Shown here: piece after piece, positions 1 through 5,576 of the stretch
How the letters are laid out: every line of letters starts with the position of its first letter
Position numbering within the stretch: the stretch's first letter is position 1
From: Spirochaetota bacterium
GTDB lineage: Bacteria; Spirochaetota; Spirochaetia; B11-G9
Reading direction: 5' to 3'
Length of the DNA: 5,576 nucleotides
NCBI GenBank assembly: GCA_003641695.1
Contig: QNBL01000186.1
Span: 1 to 5,576 of the forward strand
Program-made: the position numbers and the translations under genes
The notes under the pieces: model-generated
What the model saw: only the letters and a program-made list of their open reading frames with translations
The model's database searches: none
Told to the model about the DNA's origin: nothing

Positions 1-1044
1 TATTATATGCTTTTTTTTGCTGCTATGTCATTTTTAATAACAGTGGGAAACATTGTAAACGGTCTGGAGTTCTCCTACAACTATAAATGGATTCTTGTTT
101 GTTTAGTAAGCTTTGTCTTTATTGTCTTGGCACTTATAACCGGGAATGCTTCAGCTGTTCATCGAGTAGCATTATATATTATAGTATGGGGAATCTTACC
201 GCTAAGCGGATTTACCAGTGCGGGTCTGGTAGGACCAAGTTTGGCATACACATTTCTTTTACTGATCTTTGTCAGTTATGTAATGAATGGATGGGAAAGA
301 ATATTTCTATCTTTTTCCGTGATTTTTATCAATCTTGTTATAACAGTTGCTTTTCTGAAGCATCCTGAAATTTTCAAAACAATGGATCCTCAGGAACAAA
401 TTTTTGACTGGCTGGTAACTGTTCCGGTTGCCTCTGTATTTATGTCATTTCTGCTTATTGTTTTTGAAAGGGCTTATGAAAAAGAGCGGAAACTGAATAT
501 GGATAAAACTGATCGACTGAGGGAATTGTCTTATACTGATTTTCTAACAGGTCTTTACAACCGGGTCCATATGGAAGAGAAGTTATCTCTGGTACATAAC
601 ATTTATACAAGAACGGGGTCTCCCTATGCAGTTATAATGATTGATATTGACTTCTTCAAGAAGTACAACGATGTGTACGGACATCCTGCGGGTGATGAAG
701 TTCTTAAAAAATTCAGCAGAATTTTAAAAAATAGAATCATTCGGAATACAGACTGGATTTACCGTTATGGAGGAGAAGAGTTTCTTATCCTTCTGGGATT
801 TTCCGATGAAAAAGCCGCACTGGTTGTAACGGAAGAGATTCAGCTGGATCTGAAGAAGGAGAACATTCCCCACAAGGCATCACTTATTAAACCGTACCTG
901 ACAGTAAGTATTGGAATAGCTGCTGCTGACAACACTTCTATCAGCCCCAAGGATGTTATTGAATTTGCCGACGAGGCTCTCTACCGGAGTAAAGAGAAGG
1001 GGCGGGATATCATTACAGTCTATAACTCTGCAAATTGGAACTGA
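1..1044 (+). CDS. Membrane-bound diguanylate cyclase (GGDEF domain), probably 5'-truncated by the window edge
   Basis: This protein should condense two GTP into the second messenger c-di-GMP at the inner face of the cytoplasmic membrane. Numbering from the ATG at base 7, about six hydrophobic segments (near 1-19, 27-46, 52-69, 74-93, 97-117, 133-153) form a sensor-like N-terminus that I cannot assign to a named family. A charged linker (154-172) leads to a GGDEF domain (about 173-340). Family hallmarks are DFLTGLYNR (178-186), the metal-binding Asp in IDIDFFKK (D213), guanine-contacting N221 and D230, the GGEEF loop (255-259), and the C-terminal K329/R333 pair. R246-x-x-D249 sits five residues before GGEEF, the spacing of the product-inhibition I-site, so an active, feedback-inhibited enzyme is expected. 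No EAL domain is present. The frame stays open through bases 1-6 and no ribosome binding site is visible, so the true start may lie upstream. The gene converges on the tRNA. Confidence 0.93.
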   Translation, partial: YYMLFFAAMSFLITVGNIVNGLEFSYNYKWILVCLVSFVFIVLALITGNASAVHRVALYIIVWGILPLSGFTSAGLVGPSLAYTFLLLIFVSYVMNGWERIFLSFSVIFINLVITVAFLKHPEIFKTMDPQEQIFDWLVTVPVASVFMSFLLIVFERAYEKERKLNMDKTDRLRELSYTDFLTGLYNRVHMEEKLSLVHNIYTRTGSPYAVIMIDIDFFKKYNDVYGHPAGDEVLKKFSRILKNRIIRNTDWIYRYGGEEFLILLGFSDEKAALVVTEEIQLDLKKENIPHKASLIKPYLTVSIGIAAADNTSISPKDVIEFADEALYRSKEKGRDIITVYNSANWN

Positions 1045-1084
1045 ATTACAGTTTCACGCAACCTTGAGAAAATGTTGGTTATGT

Positions 1085-1120
1085 AAATAAAAAAGCAGTC
1101 ACCTCAATGGTAACTGCTTT
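1085..1120 (-). terminator. Intrinsic terminator of the tRNA-Leu gene
   Basis: On the minus strand, a 12-bp stem (arms 1109-1120 and 1092-1103, one G-U pair) closes a 5-base loop (1104-1108). It runs into a T6 tract (1094-1089) followed by further A/T. The stem begins two bases after the tRNA discriminator base. Read on the plus strand, the same hairpin ends in only TTT before CATG, so it is at best a weak terminator for the converging diguanylate cyclase gene. Confidence 0.9.
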
Positions 1121-1122
1121 CA

Positions 1123-1206
1123 TGCTGCAGAGAAGACTTGAACTTCCACGGTCTAACGACCACTAGCCCCTCAAGCTAGCGTGTCTACCAATTCCACCAC
1201 TGCAGC
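1123..1206 (-). tRNA. tRNA-Leu, anticodon GAG
   Basis: This is an 84-nt class II tRNA that decodes CUC and CUU leucine codons. On the minus strand it has a perfect 7-bp acceptor stem (GCTGCAG with CTGCAGC), TG at positions 8-9, and a D arm GTG...CAC containing the leucine-type AATTGGTAGA. The 5-bp anticodon stem (CTAGC/GCTAG) encloses loop TTGAGGG, placing anticodon GAG at 1172-1170. A long variable arm (about 15 nt, stem GGTC/GACC) marks the leucine/serine/tyrosine class. The T arm has loop TTCAAGT, and the discriminator base is A. The layout closely parallels the E. coli tRNA-Leu(GAG) sequence as I recall it. CCA is not encoded: the base after the discriminator is T, then G. The 3' end must therefore be cut from the trailer and CCA added enzymatically. 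The gene lies downstream of pepF on the same strand. Confidence 0.96.
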
Positions 1207-1223
1207 AGTAGATACAGTGGTAA

Positions 1224-1250
1224 ATTATAGGAAAGTTGCGATTTAGTCAA
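1224..1250 (-). promoter_or_regulatory. Sigma-70-type promoter for tRNA-Leu
   Basis: On the minus strand a TTGACT -35 box (1250-1245) and a perfect TATAAT -10 box (1229-1224) are separated by 15 bases, shorter than the usual 17. The -10 box ends 17 bases before the tRNA 5' end, giving a leader of roughly 10 nt. The A/T-rich sequence upstream (about 1255-1275) could act as an UP element. The perfect -10 box and its placement make this convincing despite the short spacer. Confidence 0.72.
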
Positions 1251-1280
1251 CTATTTGCAGGTAAAAAATCTGTAAAACCG

Positions 1281-3071
1281 CTATTTCATGTACTCCTTAA
1301 GATCTTTGAAGAGGTCTTTGAAAACTTCCATGGCATCCTCAATCGGGGCAGGGGATTCCATGTCCACTCCGGCTGCTTTCAGGGACTCGAGAGGATATTG
1401 AGAACCTCCCGATTTAAGGAAACCCAGGTAATCATTTCGTTCTCTCTCTCCTCCCTGAAGTACTTTCCGGGAAAGTGCAATTGAAGCGGAGAGTCCGGTG
1501 GCGTATTTGTACACGTAGTAAGCCCGGTAGAAATGGGGGATTCTCAAGGCTTCAAGATCACTTACTTCCTCAAGGTCCATTTCATCTCCAAAGTAGCTTT
1601 CGAGCAGATCGCGGTACATGTCCCGGATGGAATCTACTGTAAGGGGGATGCCCTCTTCTACTGCCTTGTGTGCTTTGTGTTCGAATTCTGCAAACATGGT
1701 CTGCCGAAAGATTGTTGCAATAATGTCATCCAGTTGTTTTCCTGTTATATATGCTTTCATACTCCTGTTTTCAGCATTCTCCAGCAGGTATTTTGCTGTG
1801 AGCTGTTCGTTGAAGGTGGAAGCTACCTCTGCTTCGAATATGGTATAGCTGTAGTGCTGAAAGGGGTTGTTCCTGACACTGTACCAGCTGTGCATTGAAT
1901 GCCCGCCCTCGTGAGCCAGGGTAAAAAGATCACGGAGAACTGTTTCTTTGTAGTTCATAAGTATATAAGGATCTCCAATGTATCCGCCGGAAGAAAAGGC
2001 TCCTGAGCGTTTGCCTTTGTTTTCATACTTATCAACCCATCCTCCAAGGAGTCCGTTTTTTAAGGTGGAGCAGTAATCTTCACCGAGGGGAGAGAGTGCT
2101 TTTAATATTGTTTCTACCGCCTTTTCATAGGTATATCTTGTTTCAACTGACTGTACCAGGGGAACGTAGACATCCCAATGCTTCAGAGATTTTACGTTTA
2201 AAGTTTTCTTTCTAAATGCATAGTAATCATGGAGCAGTGGAAGATTCTTGTGTATGGTATCTATAAGATTATCGTAAACTGTTTCGGGTACGTTGTCGGG
2301 GAATAATCTCATTGCCCGGACCGAACTGTATCCCCGGGCTTTTGCTTTGTAGGTATCAAGAAGTACACTTCCGGAATACAGGGAAGAAAGGGTGTTCTTG
2401 TGGTTTTCAAAAACAGAGTAAAACTGTCTGTATGCTCTTTCTCTTACCCCTCTGTCCTTGTGGACAAGCAGCATGCCGAAGGTCGACTGGCTTAACGGTA
2501 CCTTTCCGTCAGGGGTCTCAACTTCGCCGAAGTCAAGATCAACATCCGTTAAAGCTGAAAAGACTTTTGAAGGAGTCTGATTAGACTCGCTCTGCATTGC
2601 AAGGAGCTTTTCTTCTTTATCCGAAAGAATATATGGTTTAAATCTGAGAATTCTTTTTAATGCAATGAGGTAATCTTTTAAAAGCGCATCAGAAAGGTAC
2701 TCATTTATAACTTTTTCATCAATGGACTGCAGTTCCGGATTAAAGAAACTGACTTCTGAAGCGAGATTTGATGCAGATCTCATGTACCGTGCCATTTTGT
2801 TCTGGTTCGTGCTGTTTCCGGCATCTTCTGAAGTTTTCAAAAAAGCATAGTTGCCAAGTCTTTCACTCTGTATTTCAAGTTCTGTCATAAGGTCAAGGAA
2901 ATCCTTTAATCTTTCAACGGAGCTGCCCAGTGTCCCTCTGAACTGACCGATCTTTCCCATTTCACTATCCAGCTTCTTTAAAGCAGTTTCCCATTCCTGT
3001 TCTGTTTTGAACAGTTTACTTAAATCCCATTTGTCTTTTTGATTTACTCTATCTCTTTCAGGAATTTTCAT
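1281..3071 (-). CDS. pepF: Oligoendopeptidase F, M3-family zinc metallopeptidase
   Basis: This 596-residue protein is a cytosolic zinc endopeptidase of the M3B/PepF type, which cleaves short oligopeptides during intracellular peptide turnover. It has no signal peptide or membrane segment. The N-terminal KWDLSKLF (about 14-21) is the usual PepF opening, followed by the helical N-terminal lobe (about 30-200). The catalytic motif is HEGGH at 387-391 (H387 and H391 bind zinc, E388 is the general base). The third zinc ligand is probably E415 in FEAEVAST. GGYIGDPYI (362-370) just before the active site, and HFYRAYYVYKYATG (513-526) near the C-terminus, match the conserved substrate-side regions of the family. 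The length is normal for PepF (about 600). The ATG overlaps the rdgB stop codon (ATGA), and GGAGGAG lies 5 bases upstream inside rdgB, so translation is probably coupled to rdgB. The stop is TAG; no terminator is visible before the tRNA promoter. Confidence 0.96.
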   Translation of the reverse strand: MKIPERDRVNQKDKWDLSKLFKTEQEWETALKKLDSEMGKIGQFRGTLGSSVERLKDFLDLMTELEIQSERLGNYAFLKTSEDAGNSTNQNKMARYMRSASNLASEVSFFNPELQSIDEKVINEYLSDALLKDYLIALKRILRFKPYILSDKEEKLLAMQSESNQTPSKVFSALTDVDLDFGEVETPDGKVPLSQSTFGMLLVHKDRGVRERAYRQFYSVFENHKNTLSSLYSGSVLLDTYKAKARGYSSVRAMRLFPDNVPETVYDNLIDTIHKNLPLLHDYYAFRKKTLNVKSLKHWDVYVPLVQSVETRYTYEKAVETILKALSPLGEDYCSTLKNGLLGGWVDKYENKGKRSGAFSSGGYIGDPYILMNYKETVLRDLFTLAHEGGHSMHSWYSVRNNPFQHYSYTIFEAEVASTFNEQLTAKYLLENAENRSMKAYITGKQLDDIIATIFRQTMFAEFEHKAHKAVEEGIPLTVDSIRDMYRDLLESYFGDEMDLEEVSDLEALRIPHFYRAYYVYKYATGLSASIALSRKVLQGGERERNDYLGFLKSGGSQYPLESLKAAGVDMESPAPIEDAMEVFKDLFKDLKEYMK

Positions 3072-3667
3072 ATAGTCTCCTCCAGGCTTTTAAGTAGAGC
3101 TTTCATCCTCAGGCCGGCTCTTCCTCTGTGTGATATTCTGTTTTTTTCCTTTTCGGGAATTTCTGCGACTGTCTTTCCATATTCTGGAAGAAAGAAAAGA
3201 GGATCGTATCCGAATCCATGAGTTCCTGAGGGTTGTTCTGCTATTTCACCGTTTAATGTTTCCTGAACGATGAAAAACCTCTCAGATGATAGAACCAGAG
3301 TCATTGAGCAGACAAAAAAAGCTTCTCTGTTTGTCATCCCTTCCATTTTCCCCAGCAGATATCTGTTTCTCTCGGGGGCTTCAAGATTCTTTTCCAGATC
3401 TCCTGATCCGTACCGTGCTGAGTATATACCGGGTTCCCCATTGAGTGCAGGAATCACGAGTCCTGAGTCGTCTGCAAGTACCGGTCTGCCTGCCTGCCTG
3501 AAAAGCTCCATAGCTTTTCCCAGAGAATTCTCCAAAAAACTGGTACCTTTTTCTTCAAAGGAAAAATCCATTCCAGCATCCCGGGGTGTCAGCAGTTTGT
3601 GCTCCCTCAAGATTGCCTGCAGTTCTTCCACTTTGTGACTGTTTTGTGTTGCTATAAGTATTTCCAT
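3068..3667 (-). CDS. rdgB: RdgB/HAM1-family dITP/XTP pyrophosphatase
   Basis: This 199-residue cytosolic enzyme hydrolyses the non-canonical purine nucleotides ITP, dITP and XTP to monophosphate plus pyrophosphate, keeping deaminated purines out of DNA and RNA. The full family signature is present in order: ATQNSHKVEEL (6-16, triphosphate-binding), EEKGTSFLENS (38-48, with E39 a likely metal ligand), ADDSGL (65-70, D67 the probable catalytic Asp), GEPGIYSARY (77-86), GFGYDPLF (151-158, base recognition) and ISHRGRA (178-184). The length is typical of the family (about 195-205). The ATG at 3667 gives the family's usual compact N-terminus. No other ATG, GTG or TTG lies in frame in the 39 bases upstream, although no good Shine-Dalgarno is seen there. 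The stop overlaps the pepF start by four bases. I saw no truncation or missing catalytic residue. Confidence 0.96.
   Translation of the reverse strand: MEILIATQNSHKVEELQAILREHKLLTPRDAGMDFSFEEKGTSFLENSLGKAMELFRQAGRPVLADDSGLVIPALNGEPGIYSARYGSGDLEKNLEAPERNRYLLGKMEGMTNREAFFVCSMTLVLSSERFFIVQETLNGEIAEQPSGTHGFGYDPLFFLPEYGKTVAEIPEKEKNRISHRGRAGLRMKALLKSLEETI
3077..3083 (-). promoter_or_regulatory. Shine-Dalgarno site of pepF, inside the end of rdgB
   Basis: On the minus strand, GGAGGAG lies 5 bases before the pepF ATG (3071-3069) and is read as Glu-Glu codons by rdgB. It is the strongest ribosome binding site in the window. It fixes the pepF start at the ATGA overlap and suggests pepF can recruit ribosomes on its own as well as by coupling. 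Confidence 0.85.
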
Positions 3668-3691
3668 TGTTTGAAGATATATTTTTCTTAC

Positions 3692-3710
3692 CCTTAAGTC
3701 TATACTTAGG
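3692..3710 (-). other. Short hairpin at the end of the sigma-like gene, ahead of rdgB
   Basis: On the minus strand CCTAAGT (3710-3704), a 4-base loop and ACTTAAGG (3699-3692) can pair with one bulged A. The hairpin spans the TAA stop (3708-3706) of the upstream gene. No T tract follows, so it is not a terminator. A role in processing or in rdgB translation is conceivable, but the stem is short and A/T-rich. Confidence 0.3.
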
Positions 3711-4560
3711 CACTGAGCTTCTTGTTTTCAGCAGCTATTAAAAAGGTCTGTTTAATGTAGTATAACCCTGAATCAACGCTTCCCTTTGGATCTCCGGTGA
3801 CCATTGCAATCTCTTTATGAGTCGGAAAGGAATGAGTCCTCGCCAATGCTGTGTTCATTGTTTTCAGCTTGGTTTTCAGCATAGTGATATCATTTCTTAG
3901 GGATTTTCTTTCAGATTCATAAACTGCATCGGATAATCTTTTCTCGGTCAGAAAAAGTGTAAAGTAGATTCTGTTCCTGTATTTTTTAAGTTCCTCCGCT
4001 CTTTTTATTCTCCGGTAAACAAGGGCCCTCAGTTTGTCAGCACATTGCTGTATCCATTCCTCATTATATCCTGTAAGCCGGGCTGCTGCTGAAAGTTTTT
4101 GAGGATCGGAAACTGAAAACTCTCTTAAAAACAGAAACAAAATTCTTTTATTGCTTATCTTTCCAATTTTTCTGATCCTGCTTACAAGGTCTTCCTCGGC
4201 AGATGTTTTATCTTCCGGGAAGACGGACTGGTAGGCCGCTTGAGCGAAGTGAACATCTTCGATTATCCGGATAATCTCGTGTTTTTCTTTCTGTTTTTTT
4301 AAATAAGACAGCACCCTCCTTTTAGCAATAAAATGCAGATATGCTTCAAAGGGTTTCCCACTGTAATGATAATTTCTTATCAACAGAGGAATTTCCGCAT
4401 AGAAGAAACTTAAAAAATCATTTCTCTGTTCACCGGAAAGATACTTTCTTAGTAGAGGTGAAAAGTAGATTTGACACGCAACCTCTTCTATAATCTCCTC
4501 TTCATTTTCTCCTGTACGTTTAAAATCATCTACTGCCTGTGTTAAGTTACTTTTTCCCAT
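3706..4560 (-). CDS. Divergent sigma-70-like protein with a C-terminal helix-turn-helix; function unproven
   Basis: This 284-residue soluble, Lys/Arg-rich protein is not one I can name. Residues 46-90 (RNDFLSFFYAEIPLLIR, then GKPFEAYLHFIAKRRVLSYL) resemble the helices of sigma-70 region 2 that bind core polymerase and the -10 element. A middle block (about 137-185) includes a helix-turn-helix-like LSAAARLTGYNEEWI. Residues about 185-240 are a charged, probably coiled-coil, segment. The C-terminus (246-270: PTHKEIAMVTGDPKGSVDSGLYYIK) has the shape of a sigma region-4 or LuxR-like helix-turn-helix. From memory, similar uncharacterised proteins occur in spirochaetes; I could not verify this. The ATG at 4560 is preferred because AAGGTGG lies 5 bases upstream. 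The alternative GTG at 4569 would sit inside that ribosome binding site and has none of its own. It is probably the first gene of an operon with rdgB (38-base gap) and pepF. It could be a sigma factor, a DNA-binding regulator or a polymerase accessory protein. Confidence 0.6.
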   Translation of the reverse strand: MGKSNLTQAVDDFKRTGENEEEIIEEVACQIYFSPLLRKYLSGEQRNDFLSFFYAEIPLLIRNYHYSGKPFEAYLHFIAKRRVLSYLKKQKEKHEIIRIIEDVHFAQAAYQSVFPEDKTSAEEDLVSRIRKIGKISNKRILFLFLREFSVSDPQKLSAAARLTGYNEEWIQQCADKLRALVYRRIKRAEELKKYRNRIYFTLFLTEKRLSDAVYESERKSLRNDITMLKTKLKTMNTALARTHSFPTHKEIAMVTGDPKGSVDSGLYYIKQTFLIAAENKKLSA

Positions 4561-4564
4561 AATT

Positions 4565-4595
4565 CCCACCTTGTTTAATTTTTTTCAACAAGATG
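4565..4595 (-). promoter_or_regulatory. Leader hairpin covering the Shine-Dalgarno of the sigma-like gene
   Basis: On the minus strand CATCTTGTT (4595-4587) pairs with AACAAGGTG (4575-4567) over 9 bp with one G-U pair and an 11-base A/T-rich loop (4586-4576). The 3' arm contains most of the Shine-Dalgarno AAGGTGG (4572-4566), which serves the ATG at 4560. If formed, the hairpin would block ribosome loading. The pairing is visible in the sequence; the regulatory role is inferred. Confidence 0.5.
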
Positions 4596-4618
4596 CATAA
4601 ACAATGCCAAAAAAAAAG

Positions 4619-4640
4619 AGTATATTTACATTTATTTACA
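4619..4640 (-). promoter_or_regulatory. Candidate promoter/operator region of the sigma-like gene: TATACT box and a direct repeat
   Basis: On the minus strand two copies of TGTAAATA (4640-4633 and 4630-4623) start exactly 10 bp apart, so both face the same side of the helix. The second overlaps a good -10-like TATACT (4624-4619). No recognisable -35 hexamer occurs at 16-18 bp (CTCAAT or CCTCAA at best). This would suit an activator-dependent promoter or a repressor operator, but could be chance in A/T-rich sequence. It lies in the 79-base gap between the hybrid kinase stop and the sigma-like gene. Confidence 0.3.
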
Positions 4641-4648
4641 ATTGAGGA

Positions 4649-5576
4649 TCAGGAAGAGATGACTTTTTCTATGATTTCTTTTAAATCATCCGCATGAAAT
4701 GGTTTTGCCAGAGCTCCTGAGAATCCGTAGTCGGTGTATCTGGCCAATACCGGACTGTTTGCATATCCGCTTGAAACAATTGCTCTGACATTGGGATTGA
4801 TTTTCTTTAATTCCTTAATTGTTTCAAGGCCTCCCATCCCTCCCGGAATAGTTATATCAAGAATTACCAGATCAAATTTGTTTTTTTTATATGCTTCAAC
4901 GGCTTCCTTCCCGTTTTCAACTGCAGTTACGGAATGTTTCAGAGAAGTGAGCATGGATGTAAGGAGCTTCCTGATTGATTTCTCATCATCCATTACAAGA
5001 ATAGTACATGAAATTTTAGAGTACGCTGTCTGCTTTCTATCATTTCCGGTAATCTCTTTTTCAATACTTTCACAAACCGGGAGATGTATAAAAAATTCGG
5101 TCCCCTTGCCGGGTTCTGATTCCACTTCGATAAATCCGTCATGTTTATTAATAATTGAAAAGGTAACAGCCAGCCCCAGGCCGCTTCCCGTCGCTTTTGT
5201 TGAGTAATAGGGGTCAAATATTCTATTCAGGCTCTCCTGTTTGATACCGGTTCCGGAATCTTTTATCTTAATCTGGATATATCGGTGCTCCCTCTGATCA
5301 TTACCAATGGTAATCAGATTTTTGCATGAAATCGAGATTGTACCGCCTGACGGCATTGCTTCCATACTGTTCAGAATAAGATTCTGAATAACCTGACTGA
5401 TCTGCTCTCTGTCTACTTTCGTTTCCCATAAATTATCAGGGATGGATACATTGGTATTGATGGAACTTCCATGGAGAATAAAATCTGTACTTTCGGTAAT
5501 TATTTCTCCTATGGATGCGTTCTCCTTGACAGGAACTCCCCCTTTTGAGAATGTTAACAATCTTTGAGTCAGTGAA
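4649..5576 (-). CDS. Hybrid sensor histidine kinase, C-terminal part (HATPase plus receiver domain), truncated by the window edge
   Basis: The visible 308 residues are the catalytic and output end of a two-component hybrid kinase. The frame is open to the right edge: the first residues read SLTQRLLTFSKGG, the conserved sequence just after the dimerisation/phospho-acceptor helix of this kinase class. The histidine and any sensor domains therefore lie outside. The HATPase has the N box (N65, N69 in NLILNSMEAMP), G1 box DSGTGI (106-111), F box around F120 and G2 box GSGLGL (130-135). After a linker (about 165-188), a receiver domain (about 191-308) has acidic D196/D197, phospho-acceptor D240 in LDITIPGGMGG, S269 at the switch Ser/Thr position and K291 in AKPF. 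All catalytic positions seen are intact. There is no DNA-binding output domain, so phosphate probably passes to another protein. The stop is TGA; no intrinsic terminator is evident. Confidence 0.94.
   Translation of the reverse strand, partial: SLTQRLLTFSKGGVPVKENASIGEIITESTDFILHGSSINTNVSIPDNLWETKVDREQISQVIQNLILNSMEAMPSGGTISISCKNLITIGNDQREHRYIQIKIKDSGTGIKQESLNRIFDPYYSTKATGSGLGLAVTFSIINKHDGFIEVESEPGKGTEFFIHLPVCESIEKEITGNDRKQTAYSKISCTILVMDDEKSIRKLLTSMLTSLKHSVTAVENGKEAVEAYKKNKFDLVILDITIPGGMGGLETIKELKKINPNVRAIVSSGYANSPVLARYTDYGFSGALAKPFHADDLKEIIEKVISS

Noticed and set aside
1058..1081. Possible terminator of the diguanylate cyclase gene (CAAC...GTTG or AACC...GGTT pairing)
   Set aside because: The stem is only 4-5 bp with a large loop and no following T tract.
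1123..1206. tRNA-Leu gene as an integration site for a mobile element
   Set aside because: No integrase gene, partial tRNA copy or direct repeat of the tRNA 3' end is visible in the window.
1236..1898. Plus-strand open frames opposite the C-terminal half of pepF
   Set aside because: They lie antisense to a well-supported peptidase gene, encode low-complexity or Cys-rich sequence with no recognisable domain, and lack ribosome binding sites.
3270..3638. Plus-strand open frame opposite rdgB
   Set aside because: It is a Ser-rich shadow of the conserved rdgB frame with no family features.
4561..4569. GTG start for the sigma-like gene at 4569, adding three residues
   Set aside because: The GTG lies within the AAGGTGGG ribosome binding site of the ATG at 4560 and has no Shine-Dalgarno of its own.
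4609..4640. T9 tract (minus strand) after the hybrid kinase gene as an intrinsic terminator
   Set aside because: The bases before the T tract are A/T-rich direct repeats rather than an inverted repeat, so no stable stem forms.
4734..5207. Plus-strand open frame opposite the hybrid kinase
   Set aside because: It is antisense to intact HATPase and receiver domains, and its product resembles no protein family.

Overview
This window looks like an ordinary chromosomal segment of a free-living bacterium of moderate to low G+C. I think a spirochaete is most likely. That is an inference from the style of the hybrid kinase, the membrane diguanylate cyclase and a divergent sigma-like protein that resembles uncharacterised spirochaetal proteins as I remember them; no single marker proves it. 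I see no mobile element, CRISPR array, phage gene or other sign of recent transfer. Coding density is high and no stretch over 300 bases lacks a gene.

Layout. A plus-strand gene running in from the left edge encodes a polytopic membrane diguanylate cyclase with an intact GGEEF active site and an RxxD inhibitory site. It converges on a minus-strand block. The block ends with a tRNA-Leu(GAG) gene that has its own sigma-70-type promoter and an intrinsic terminator two bases past the tRNA 3' end. Upstream of the tRNA, also on the minus strand, lie pepF (M3-family zinc oligoendopeptidase) and rdgB (house-cleaning ITP/XTP pyrophosphatase), which share an ATGA stop/start overlap. 38 bases upstream of rdgB is a 284-residue protein with a sigma region-2-like N-terminus and a sigma region-4-like C-terminal helix-turn-helix. 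At the right edge is the C-terminal part of a hybrid histidine kinase: HATPase domain plus receiver domain, with its phospho-accepting histidine region outside the window.

How the genes fit together. The sigma-like gene, rdgB and pepF are closely spaced and co-directional, and probably form one transcript in the order sigma-like, rdgB, pepF. No terminator is visible after pepF, so read-through into the tRNA gene and its terminator is possible. The two signalling genes at the edges (c-di-GMP synthesis and a two-component phosphorelay) show no sequence link to the central operon.

The points most worth following up are the divergent sigma-like protein and the 79-base leader upstream of it. The leader carries a hairpin that would cover the gene's Shine-Dalgarno sequence, and a pair of 8-bp direct repeats exactly one helical turn apart. 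I found no convincing undescribed multi-gene system.
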